NCBI GenBank assembly: GCA_900554565.1
Contig: USHX01000027.1
Span: 1-16,213 of the forward strand
Origin: an uncultured Clostridium sp.
GTDB taxonomy: Bacteria > Bacillota > Clostridia > TANB77 > CAG-508
DNA length: 16,213 bases
Direction: 5' to 3'
Below are positions 7,242-13,988 of the stretch, in pieces; the first letter of the stretch is position 1; every line of letters starts with the position of its first letter. The position numbers were made by a program, and so were the translations under genes. Under the pieces are notes generated by a model, which saw nothing but the letters and a program-made list of their open reading frames with translations, searched no databases and had not been told where the DNA came from.

Positions 7242-8069
7242 CTATAACCCCATCATTTCTCTAACAATTCTGTCCGACATTCTAATAGTTCCAACTAGAA
7301 CTAACATATTAAATATCAGTTCTCCAACATACTTCCATACCATTGTAACTGTCGCAGCACCAGTATCTACATTTGGTGCAGTTGTTACAAATGCTGAAAA
7401 AATCACACAAGCTAATACAATAATTGCACCTTCTAAACAAACTGCTATATAACTTTTTAGAAAGCTTTTTCCTATATTTTGTGTACTTTCTCCTGCAAAA
7501 GATGATAGTGGTATTGGAGCTATTGCTGTATACATATATAGTTTAAAAAATCTTCCGTATACTGTTAAAATTAAAATAAATGATAATACAGTTACAAAAA
7601 GTCCTCCTAACAAAGTAACTGCCCATAAAGGTATACTTTCAAAAAATCCACAATTATTAACTGCATCTACAATTGATTGAGGTAAAGTCATAGAACTTGC
7701 TTGAAATGAACTTTTCGCCATAATTGTTGTCGCTATTCCTTGTATTATTCTAAAAACTGCTAACATTAATTCTAATCCATAAGTAACAATTCCTTTTGCT
7801 ATTGCAAATCTTAAAAATAGTTTTACTGCTTGTTCTGGTCTTTTTAATTCTGAAAAATTAGTACAAGTTCTTGCTACTCCAACAACAAAAAACAAAACAA
7901 GTAATGCTAAACCTATTGCTTGTAATGCACCATTAATATTTAAAATAATATTCCATATTGTTCCACCTTTAAAATCTGCTGGACTTTGTGTAACTAACAT
8001 ATAAATCTCTGATAATTTACCATTCCATGTATCTAATGCATTTTGTAAATTTCCAACTATCCAGTTCAA
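7242..8069 (-). CDS. virB6: VirB6/TrbL-like polytopic channel protein (CD1107-like)
   Basis: A 275-residue integral membrane protein expected to form the inner part of the mating channel. Hydrophobic segments lie at about 50-67, 95-118, 148-171, 207-229 and 247-262, with a further weak one near 180. The motif YMYTAIAPIPLSSFAGESTQ at 178-197, followed by a gap and GKSFLKSYIAVCLEGAI, is characteristic of the VirB6-like proteins of Tn1549/CTn-type elements. Translation starts at a TTG (8067-8069) with GGGAGG eight bases upstream. Upstream is the methyltransferase gene (46 bases away), downstream the unknown block. In related elements the VirB2-like gene is usually the direct upstream neighbour, so the methyltransferase appears to be an insertion. 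Confidence 0.9.
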   Translation of the reverse strand: MNWIVGNLQNALDTWNGKLSEIYMLVTQSPADFKGGTIWNIILNINGALQAIGLALLVLFFVVGVARTCTNFSELKRPEQAVKLFLRFAIAKGIVTYGLELMLAVFRIIQGIATTIMAKSSFQASSMTLPQSIVDAVNNCGFFESIPLWAVTLLGGLFVTVLSFILILTVYGRFFKLYMYTAIAPIPLSSFAGESTQNIGKSFLKSYIAVCLEGAIIVLACVIFSAFVTTAPNVDTGAATVTMVWKYVGELIFNMLVLVGTIRMSDRIVREMMGL

Positions 8070-8115
8070 TTTAATCGCCTCCCTTTTTATAATTTTCTAT
8101 TTGATATTTCTTCAC

Positions 8116-8853
8116 TTATCTTCCAATCCTGTTAGTAGCAATATCATAGTACTCTTTATCTATTTCAAACCCTATATAATTTCTATAAGTATTTTTACAA
8201 GCAATAATTGTATTTCCACTTCCAATACAACTATCTAAAACCAAATCTCCTATGTTAGTATAAGTTTTAATAAGATATTCTAACAATGATATTGGCTTTT
8301 CAGTCGGATGTGTAGCAATAGACGGATGACTTTTTTTAAATTCCAATATACTTGTAGGATATTTTTGTCTACATCCTTTCCTTTTATCATCCATCTGTCT
8401 AAAACTTCCGTAATTGTTGTTTACAATTTGCTTGTTCTTATACATTACCCCTTTTCCATGTAAAGGTTCGCCAATGCTAAATTGTGGATTATATGTAGGA
8501 CTTTTTTTGTAAAATACGGCTATTTGTTCATGCTTACGAAGAGGCTGTCTATTTGCGTTTAAGAATCCACTTGTTAATCCTTTATTCCACACTAAATCAT
8601 ATCTAAACATTTCTAAATTTTTTGCTACTAATTCAATATAAAATTTTCCTTGTGCAAATAGACATATTGCTCCATTATCTTTAATTATTCTTTTATACTC
8701 TTTCCACAAAAATTCTGTTGGTATTTTTGTGTCCTTTGAATTTTTCGTAATTCCATATGGTAAATCTGTTAAAATTAAATCAATAGTTTTATCTTCAATT
8801 TTTTTCATACCAATTAAACAATCTTCATTATATATTTTATTTTTTTCTATCAT
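8116..8853 (-). CDS. orphan beta-class DNA methyltransferase (N6-adenine or N4-cytosine)
   Basis: A 245-residue AdoMet-dependent DNA methyltransferase. The catalytic motif IV is DLPYG (30-34), before the AdoMet-binding motif I VLDSCIGSGNT (205-215) and motif X region HPTEKPISLLEYLI (182-195), so the order is that of beta-class enzymes. The central part (about 95-180, including LNANRQPLRKHEQI) should contain the target-recognition region. The full length is present and catalytic residues are intact. No restriction endonuclease is adjacent, so it is an orphan; DLPY and DPPY enzymes of this size are common in phages and conjugative elements and may shield the element from host restriction. The start ATG has only a weak ribosome-binding site, and a hairpin lies just upstream (8861-8883). 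The target sequence cannot be told from the protein alone. Confidence 0.92.
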   Translation of the reverse strand: MIEKNKIYNEDCLIGMKKIEDKTIDLILTDLPYGITKNSKDTKIPTEFLWKEYKRIIKDNGAICLFAQGKFYIELVAKNLEMFRYDLVWNKGLTSGFLNANRQPLRKHEQIAVFYKKSPTYNPQFSIGEPLHGKGVMYKNKQIVNNNYGSFRQMDDKRKGCRQKYPTSILEFKKSHPSIATHPTEKPISLLEYLIKTYTNIGDLVLDSCIGSGNTIIACKNTYRNYIGFEIDKEYYDIATNRIGR

Positions 8854-8860
8854 ATCAATT

Positions 8861-8883
8861 AAAGGGACTTTTCTCGTTCCTTT
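8861..8883 (-). promoter_or_regulatory. small hairpin before the methyltransferase start
   Basis: In the 32-base gap before the methyltransferase ATG, AAAGGAAC and GTCCCTTT can pair at 7 of 8 positions around a 7-base loop. The upstream arm contains the only good ribosome-binding-like sequence (AAAGGAA), yet this is more than 20 bases from the ATG. The stem could hide it or bring it closer. There is no T run, so it is not a terminator. Confidence 0.35.
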
Positions 8884-8885
8884 AT

Positions 8886-9224
8886 CTACCCTCCTGTAAT
8901 AATATTTAATATTTCTTTTGCAAATGTAATTACTACTCCACCTGCTAAAGTCATTATTCCATTAGCTCTTTGTGTTGGATCATGTGATTTTAAACTCATT
9001 CCTACCTGTACTATTCCAAAACCTAATATAATCATTCCAACTGCTCTTATTAATCCGAATATAAAATTAGATAAATTATTAACAATAGATATTGGATCAT
9101 CTGCTGCAAATACTTGAATTTGTTGTGCTACATTTAGTGCTATAACATAACCTATAATTATTGCTCCTCTTTTTAATGTTTTCTTTAAAAATACCTTTAA
9201 AGTTCTTTTTCTTTTATTTTCCAT
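8886..9224 (-). CDS. Maff2-family small membrane protein, VirB2 pilin-like
   Basis: A 112-residue precursor. A basic N-terminus (KRKRTLKVFLKKTLKR) is followed by a hydrophobic core (21-33) and the signal-peptidase-like site VFA-A at 38-41, leaving a mature protein of about 72 residues. Two membrane helices (about 52-76 and 90-108) carry the conserved wording of this family: NNLSNFIFGLIRAVGMIILG and SLKSHDPTQRANGIMTLAGG. Topology, size and gene position match the VirB2/TrbC-like component of Gram-positive mating channels. ATG start with AAGGAGG nine bases upstream. It is separated from virD4 by a strong terminator hairpin, so it needs read-through or its own start of transcription; no convincing promoter was found in the 30 bases between them. 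Confidence 0.93.
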   Translation of the reverse strand: MENKRKRTLKVFLKKTLKRGAIIIGYVIALNVAQQIQVFAADDPISIVNNLSNFIFGLIRAVGMIILGFGIVQVGMSLKSHDPTQRANGIMTLAGGVVITFAKEILNIITGG

Positions 9225-9260
9225 ATCAAAATTCCTCCTTAAATTTTTATTTTAGGGTAC

Positions 9261-9306
9261 AAAAAAAGACCAAAGTATATTGTTTTAAAAATAACTTTGG
9301 TCTTTT
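9261..9306 (-). terminator. intrinsic terminator between virD4 and the VirB2-like gene
   Basis: AAAAGACCAAAGT (minus strand, 9306-9294) pairs perfectly over 13 bp with ACTTTGGTCTTTT (9276-9264) around a 17-base loop, followed by a U run to 9261. The last base pairs overlap the virD4 stop codon. Because the ends are A and T runs it could also act on plus-strand transcripts. It should reduce channel gene expression relative to virD4. Confidence 0.85.
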
Positions 9307-11134
9307 AGATAGTATTAGCAATTTTACTATCTTCTTTGTACATATTTTCTATTTCTTCACTTGACAATAGTTCAATGTCAAAATCTTTTGTTTCTAAATC
9401 TATAATTTCATTTGTATCAATTTTTACATTGTCTAAATTAAATGATATTGTTCCTACTGAATTTTCTGTTCCTCCATGTATATACGGTTTTATTTCACTA
9501 TTTCCAATAGGTGTATTCATACTATTAAAATGTTCTTTTAAATTAAACTTTAAGTCTTTTACAGGTCTTTCGCCTCTAATAAATAGCAAAGCATAATTAT
9601 TATCTAGCATTCTTACCTCATCTGGTGTTAATAATTCTCTACCTGCAATTTGGTCATTTGTGGAGTAACTTCCATGAGAGCCATAACTCCTACCATAAGT
9701 ATTTGTATCTATTGTTTCTTTTCCCAATAATTCACTAACATACTTATGAGTGCTTTGCTCATTTCCACCTAAATATAAAAACTCATCACAATTTCCAACT
9801 ATACTTTCCCATTGTTTTTCAAACAAGGCTTTTAACTGTGCTAAATTTTGCAATATTATAGAAACAGATACCTCTCGTGACCTCATTACTGATAATATTT
9901 TATCAAAGTCATCTGGTAGACTAACATTTGCAAATTCGTCCATTACAAAGTGAACATGGACTGGTAAACTACCACCATATTTATAATCTGCTAAATAAAA
10001 TAATTGTTGAAATAATTGTGTATATAGTACACTAACTAGAAAATTAAATGATGTATCATTGTCTGGAATAATTGCAAATAGTGCAACTTTCTTTTCTCCT
10101 AAACTTGGCAAATCTAGTTCATCTGTTTGAGTTAATTGTGCCATACTCTCCAAATTAAACTTTTCTAATCTTGCAGCAAGGGTTACTTGTATAGATTTTA
10201 ATGTTTTAGCAGAACCAGAATGATATGCTCTATAATATTTTAGTGCTATATGTTCTTGATTTCTCGTTTCTAATCTATTAAATAGCATATCAAGTGGACT
10301 GACATAATCGTCATCATCTTCTTTTACATCTCCAGCTCTTAATAATTCCATTACCATTACAAAATTTTGTTCTTCTTCAGGTGCTTCATATTTCAAATAA
10401 AATATCAAAGCTAAAAGCAACATACTTGCAGCAGTATCCCAAAATGGATCATTTGTACTACTTCCCTTTGGTGTTGTTGATTTAAAAAGATTTGTTACTA
10501 ATTTCTGAACATCATTATCAGTTTTTATATAAACAAACGGATTGTAACAATGTGATTTTTCCATATTTATTAAGTCCAATACTCTAACTTCATAACCGTT
10601 CTTTTCTAGCAAATAGCCTGTATCTCTAACAATTTCGCCCTTTGGGTCTAGTATTACGTAAGAACTAGTACATTGCATCACGTTAGGTTTGCAATAGCTA
10701 AAAGTTTTTCCTGCCCCGCTGCCACCTATGACTAATACATTAACATTTCTTCTGTGTTTTTTTCCATTTAATCCTACAGAAACATTTTTAGTTAGTATCT
10801 TATTATAATTGTTAGGTTGCTTATATTTTTTATTTAATTCTTTTGCATTGCCCCATTTTGCAGAACCATTTTCTTCTCTTCTCCTATAATTTTTTCTAGT
10901 TGATTCGTATAACAAAATTGAAAATATATAAATAATCAAAATAATAAATATAGTTCTAATGCTATTTTCCACAATGACTATTTTAAACGGATCGTTTAAT
11001 GCAATACTACCATTTTTTATTATTTCTATAAGTCCACCTTTAGTATACGGAGCTAATAGGAGAGCAATCCAAACAATCGGAAATATTCCTAATATATAGA
11101 ATATTTTTCTAATTCTTTTTTCATCTTGTTTCAT
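9305..11134 (-). CDS. virD4: VirD4/TraG-type coupling protein
   Basis: A 609-residue membrane ATPase that links the relaxosome to the mating channel and pumps the DNA strand. Two N-terminal membrane helices lie at 11-30 and 60-77. The ATPase domain has Walker A GGSGAGKT at 137-144, the family motif VILDPKGEIVRD at 160-171, Walker B HFVMDEFANV at 394-403 and a sensor glutamine in IILQNLAQL at 427-435. Length and layout are typical; the acidic C-terminal 60 residues (rich in Asp and Glu) fit a relaxosome-contact tail. The ATG overlaps the 71-residue gene by 14 bases, with AAAGGAAA inside that gene. Downstream is a terminator that overlaps its stop codon. PcfB two genes upstream is a known partner of this type of coupling protein in pCF10. 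Confidence 0.96.
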   Translation of the reverse strand: MKQDEKRIRKIFYILGIFPIVWIALLLAPYTKGGLIEIIKNGSIALNDPFKIVIVENSIRTIFIILIIYIFSILLYESTRKNYRRREENGSAKWGNAKELNKKYKQPNNYNKILTKNVSVGLNGKKHRRNVNVLVIGGSGAGKTFSYCKPNVMQCTSSYVILDPKGEIVRDTGYLLEKNGYEVRVLDLINMEKSHCYNPFVYIKTDNDVQKLVTNLFKSTTPKGSSTNDPFWDTAASMLLLALIFYLKYEAPEEEQNFVMVMELLRAGDVKEDDDDYVSPLDMLFNRLETRNQEHIALKYYRAYHSGSAKTLKSIQVTLAARLEKFNLESMAQLTQTDELDLPSLGEKKVALFAIIPDNDTSFNFLVSVLYTQLFQQLFYLADYKYGGSLPVHVHFVMDEFANVSLPDDFDKILSVMRSREVSVSIILQNLAQLKALFEKQWESIVGNCDEFLYLGGNEQSTHKYVSELLGKETIDTNTYGRSYGSHGSYSTNDQIAGRELLTPDEVRMLDNNYALLFIRGERPVKDLKFNLKEHFNSMNTPIGNSEIKPYIHGGTENSVGTISFNLDNVKIDTNEIIDLETKDFDIELLSSEEIENMYKEDSKIANTI

Positions 11135-11336
11135 TGCTTATATATTTTCCTTTTGTATGTCTATTTAAAGATAACATCTTCTTGTTTATAGGGGCTTTTA
11201 ATAATTTTGACATTAACCTATCTATAATTTCTATATCCACATTTTCCTGTATTTTTATATTTCTAAATTCGTTCAATGCATTTAATATTAGTCGATAATC
11301 ATATTTATCTAAATTAATTGTTCTCATTTCTTCCAT
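11121..11336 (-). CDS. conserved 71-residue protein beside the coupling-protein gene
   Basis: A small soluble protein with a helical central region (YDYRLILNALNEFRNIKIQ, then DIEIIDRLMSKLLKAP). Similar short proteins of the pattern D-x-Y-x-Y-R-x-x-x-x-A-L-N-E-x-R occur between PcfB and VirD4 in related elements as I remember them, but no function is known to me. ATG start with AAGGAGG eight bases upstream. It lies 13 bases after PcfB and overlaps virD4 by 14 bases, so it is probably translated in a coupled way. It ends in TGA, showing that UGA is a stop here. Possible role: accessory to VirD4 or PcfB, inferred from position only. Confidence 0.78.
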   Translation of the reverse strand: MEEMRTINLDKYDYRLILNALNEFRNIKIQENVDIEIIDRLMSKLLKAPINKKMLSLNRHTKGKYISNETR

Positions 11337-11349
11337 AGAACTTTCCTCC

Positions 11350-12114
11350 TTATCTACTAGATTTTACTTTTTGATTTTTATTGTTTTGAACAGGTGGTAT
11401 ATTTGCTATAACTTTTTCTTTTGATTTTTGTTCGTCTAATTTTTTTGCTTCAACTTTAAGTTCTGCAAGTTCTTTCTTTACAGATGGTTTCTTTTTTCCA
11501 TTAGATACCCCTTCTTGCATTTTGAAAGTCGTTGAGGAAGGCTCTGACAGAGGGTTTTTTTCTGTCTTTGCCATATTGAAATTTACTTTTGAAGTTTCCT
11601 CTGTCTGTATAGGTTTTTTTGCTAATAAATCTTCTAATTGTTGTTCTTTTGACTTTTCTGGAATCCCTTTTTCTCTTTTTTCTGCATTTCTATCCTCAAT
11701 AGCTTTTGTAATAACCGTATCCAATTTTGCAGTATCTGTCGTTGTTAGTTTAAATCTTTCAACAATTCTATTTATTCTTGAAGCATCTTCATCTTTTACC
11801 ATAACATCTACCATACCATCAATATCTTTGTTTTTTCCATGTATTAAAGCACAATATGAAATGCCATAATTCTTTGCCTCTCTTGCAAATGTTTTTAAAT
11901 CATCTTTGCTAACTGTAAATATTTTTAAAGGCTTTCCTGTTCTTATCATATTATTAAGGTTAATTTTTCCTTTTGTTTGTTTTTTATCTTTCATTATAGT
12001 ATAAATCATTGCAGCAACATTTTTTGCTCCACTACCAGTTAGTCTTGCTAAAACCTCAAATCCTTCTAAACTTAATCTTACAACTTGTTCTGATACATCT
12101 CCATTAACGCTCAT
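11350..12114 (-). CDS. pcfB: PcfB-family protein (DUF3801)
   Basis: A 254-residue cytoplasmic protein. The N-terminal 140 residues carry the features of the family: EQVVRLSLEGFEVLARLTGS, GAKNVAAMIYTIMKDKKQTK and a later FAREAKNYGISYCAL/VMVKDEDASRINRIVERF region. In pCF10, PcfB is an accessory factor that joins the relaxase complex to the coupling protein PcfC; the same job is inferred here from its place between relaxase and VirD4. The C-terminal 100 residues are low-complexity and rich in Lys, Glu and Asn, probably disordered. The ATG at 12114 is seven bases after the relaxase stop, and the ribosome-binding site AAAGGAG lies in the last codons of the relaxase gene, so expression is coupled. 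Confidence 0.9.
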   Translation of the reverse strand: MSVNGDVSEQVVRLSLEGFEVLARLTGSGAKNVAAMIYTIMKDKKQTKGKINLNNMIRTGKPLKIFTVSKDDLKTFAREAKNYGISYCALIHGKNKDIDGMVDVMVKDEDASRINRIVERFKLTTTDTAKLDTVITKAIEDRNAEKREKGIPEKSKEQQLEDLLAKKPIQTEETSKVNFNMAKTEKNPLSEPSSTTFKMQEGVSNGKKKPSVKKELAELKVEAKKLDEQKSKEKVIANIPPVQNNKNQKVKSSR

Positions 12115-12121
12115 ATATCAT

Positions 12122-13510
12122 TTACTCCTTTCCTTTATTACTTTTATCTTTTTTTCTGTCTTTTGTTTCTTTTTCTATTTCTTCTTGTGTATCTAATTCA
12201 GATAAATTATTATCTATCTTTGGTACTCTTGTTTTTATATCTTCACATAGCTCCACCCTCTTTCTTAATTTAATTAATTTATCATTTAAAGATGAAATCT
12301 GCTCTGCATATTTGTGCATTTCATTTTCATCTTTTGATAGCTTTCTTCTAGACCAAAGTTTTTCTCTTTGGTCTAGTATTTCTTTTATCTTAAAACTCAC
12401 ATCATCTTGATAATTACTTAATTCTTCAAATGTTTTTATTTTATGTGTTGCTAAAAACCTTGCTTCTTCTGATAATTGCTCCATTCTTGAGACATCTGCT
12501 CTAATACTCGGTGGCAATTTTTGTTGTGGTACATTGTCTGGAAAAACTTTCAACAAATAGCAATAATGATAATATAAAGCAATAAATCCTTTTGCTTTGG
12601 CTCTTTTGTGCCTTTTTGCAAAAGGATAATTAACTTTTCTATAATTATAGACATTCTCTATAAATGGAACTCTAACTGATTGTTCTTCCAATATTCTTCT
12701 TTTTATATTTTCTATTGAATAATTTTCTCCAAATCTTCTTTCTATTCTAATATTTCTTTTATATGGTTCTTTTCTTATACTAATTTTATTAGCTCTAAAA
12801 ATAATTTCATAATCTAATTTTTTCATTAAGTATAAAAAGTCATCATAAGAATATGCTTGTCTAATTGCTAAATCTAAATCTCTTTTTGCATTATTAGAAT
12901 AATTGTCTGTATATAAAGACTTCTTATAATAATTGTCGAAATTTATTTTACTTTTTTTACATATCTTTTCTTCTAATACACTTAATCCATATTCTCTACA
13001 TATTTCATCTGATATATGTCGTAATCTCGCAGTATTAGTTCTATTGCTATAATATTTATTACCATCTACATATGAAACAGAGTTCAGTACAAAATGGTTA
13101 TGTATATGATTAGTATTAAGATGTGTTGTAACTATTACTTGAAATCTATCTCCCCACATTTCACTTGCAAGTTGCACACCAATTTCATGTGCCAATTCTG
13201 GGGTAACTTCTCCTTCGACAAAGGATTGATATGCATGAAAAGCTAAAATTTTATCTTGCTTATTATAATATCTTTTTGTATCTTTCATTTCTTCATAAGC
13301 TGAATTTGAATCACAATTTATACCTGTAACAAAATATTCTTTTTCTGTTTTATCAGAATTTTTTGCATAATCAATTACATCTTTTAAATCATTAACCCAA
13401 ATTTCATAATTGTTTTTAAATTCAAGATTTTTAGTTTTGCTTTTATCTTCAGCATAATCTATAACATGATCCATTCTTTTTACAACTTTCCATAGTTTTG
13501 TTGTTGCCAA
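12122..13510 (-). CDS. conjugative relaxase, MobP-type (relaxase/mobilization nuclease domain)
   Basis: A 462-residue relaxase that nicks oriT, stays covalently bound through a tyrosine and leads the strand to the recipient. The likely catalytic Tyr19 is in VIDYAEDKSKT; a second VIDYA-type segment near residue 48 is usual in this group. Motif III HLNTNHIHNHFVLNSVS (130-146) holds the metal-binding histidines 135, 137 and 139. The GINCDSNSAYEEMKDTKRYY and HAYQSFVEGEVTPELAHEIG stretches are strongly typical of Tn1549-like relaxases. The C-terminal 200 residues are basic and coiled. I place the start at TTG 13510 because AGGAGGTGG lies eight bases upstream; a GTG three codons earlier is inside that site. 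It contains an unexplained perfect hairpin (12348-12376) and follows mobC by 12 bases. Confidence 0.95.
   Translation of the reverse strand: MATTKLWKVVKRMDHVIDYAEDKSKTKNLEFKNNYEIWVNDLKDVIDYAKNSDKTEKEYFVTGINCDSNSAYEEMKDTKRYYNKQDKILAFHAYQSFVEGEVTPELAHEIGVQLASEMWGDRFQVIVTTHLNTNHIHNHFVLNSVSYVDGNKYYSNRTNTARLRHISDEICREYGLSVLEEKICKKSKINFDNYYKKSLYTDNYSNNAKRDLDLAIRQAYSYDDFLYLMKKLDYEIIFRANKISIRKEPYKRNIRIERRFGENYSIENIKRRILEEQSVRVPFIENVYNYRKVNYPFAKRHKRAKAKGFIALYYHYCYLLKVFPDNVPQQKLPPSIRADVSRMEQLSEEARFLATHKIKTFEELSNYQDDVSFKIKEILDQREKLWSRRKLSKDENEMHKYAEQISSLNDKLIKLRKRVELCEDIKTRVPKIDNNLSELDTQEEIEKETKDRKKDKSNKGKE
12348..12376. repeat. perfect 11-bp inverted repeat inside the relaxase gene
   Basis: CTAGACCAAAG and its exact complement CTTTGGTCTAG flank a 7-base spacer (12359-12365). 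The sequence encodes LDQREKLWSR of the relaxase, so it is coding. Ten bases of the left arm and spacer (AGACCAAAGT) and nine of the right arm (CTTTGGTCT) recur in the terminator at 9264-9306. There is no T run on either side, so it is not itself a terminator. Confidence 0.7.
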
Positions 13511-13522
13511 TATTACCACCTC

Positions 13523-13834
13523 CTACAAAAATTTATTTTTTATATCTTCTGAAAACTTATGCCAAATTTCTGCCTCATTCTTATAATAATCTTTATCTAT
13601 TTTATTAGTCTGATTTGCTTTTTTGGCTATTTGATTAAGATTAACTCCTATTTTAGAAAGTTGTTTCATTACTTCATAAAACTCTCTACCTGGCTTTTCT
13701 TTAATTTGTTCATTCATTAACATCCTTCTAAAATATTCTCCATAAGAAAGATTACATCTTTGACAGTCTGTAATTAGTTTTTCATTCTCAATTTCATTAA
13801 GCATTATATCTTTTCTTATATATCTTTTTCTCAA
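13523..13834 (-). CDS. mobC: MobC-like relaxosome accessory protein (ribbon-helix-helix)
   Basis: A 103-residue DNA-binding protein that helps the relaxase open oriT. The N-terminal 45 residues (basic MRKRYIRKDIMLNEIENEK, then CNLSYGEYFRRML) fit a ribbon-helix-helix fold, and LSKIGVNLNQIAKKANQ at 59-75 is the hallmark of the MobC family. I start at TTG 13834, six bases after AGGAGGG; the ATG eight codons earlier (13858) lacks a ribosome-binding site and would place that AGGAGGG inside the coding region. It sits between the candidate oriT and the relaxase gene, the usual layout, so it may also repress its own transcription by binding the upstream repeats. Confidence 0.92.
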   Translation of the reverse strand: MRKRYIRKDIMLNEIENEKLITDCQRCNLSYGEYFRRMLMNEQIKEKPGREFYEVMKQLSKIGVNLNQIAKKANQTNKIDKDYYKNEAEIWHKFSEDIKNKFL

Positions 13835-13858
13835 ATTTCTCCCTCCTGTTTTGCTCAT

Positions 13859-13970
13859 TTAAAAATGGGGATTGGGGTAACCCCATAGAATAGAATTTTG
13901 AAACACGATATTTTCGTGTGAACAAATTCATTGCTTGCTCGGACAAGAAATCCAATTTTTGCATTTAAAA
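13859..13970. other. candidate origin of transfer (oriT)
   Basis: This non-coding stretch between mobC and the primase-like gene is far richer in symmetry than any other gap. It holds an imperfect inverted repeat at 13893-13929 (arms GAATTT and ACACGA matching TCGTGT and AAATTC, with a 4-base symmetrical mismatch and a 5-base loop), a TGGGG-TAA-CCCCA hairpin at 13873-13885 with a second GGGG at 13867-13870 that could compete for the CCCC, and TTGCTTGCTCGGACAAG at 13930-13946 just beyond the large repeat. An inverted repeat a few bases before a short GC-containing nick region, beside mobC and the relaxase, is the standard form of MOBP origins. A GCTTG core at 13933-13937 on the plus strand is the best nick guess. 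Not proven by any alignment. Confidence 0.65.
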
Positions 13971-13988
13971 AGTACCTATATTGGTACT
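13971..13988 (-). terminator. weak hairpin at the end of the primase-like gene
   Basis: AGTACC and GGTACT pair over 6 bp around a 6-base loop, overlapping the primase stop codon, and are followed on the minus strand by TTTTTAAA. The stem is short, so this may be a weak terminator, or a part of the oriT structure. Confidence 0.35.

Noticed and set aside
11121..11136. UGA recoding or a frameshift at the junction between the 71-residue gene and virD4
   Set aside because: The TGA ends the small protein and virD4 starts at its own ATG with a ribosome-binding site; a 14-base overlap is ordinary translational coupling.
13450..13510. Duplicate VIDYA-x-KT segments at the relaxase N-terminus as an unusual internal duplication or second active site
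   Set aside because: As far as I recall, relaxases of Tn1549-like elements regularly show both segments, so this is a family feature.
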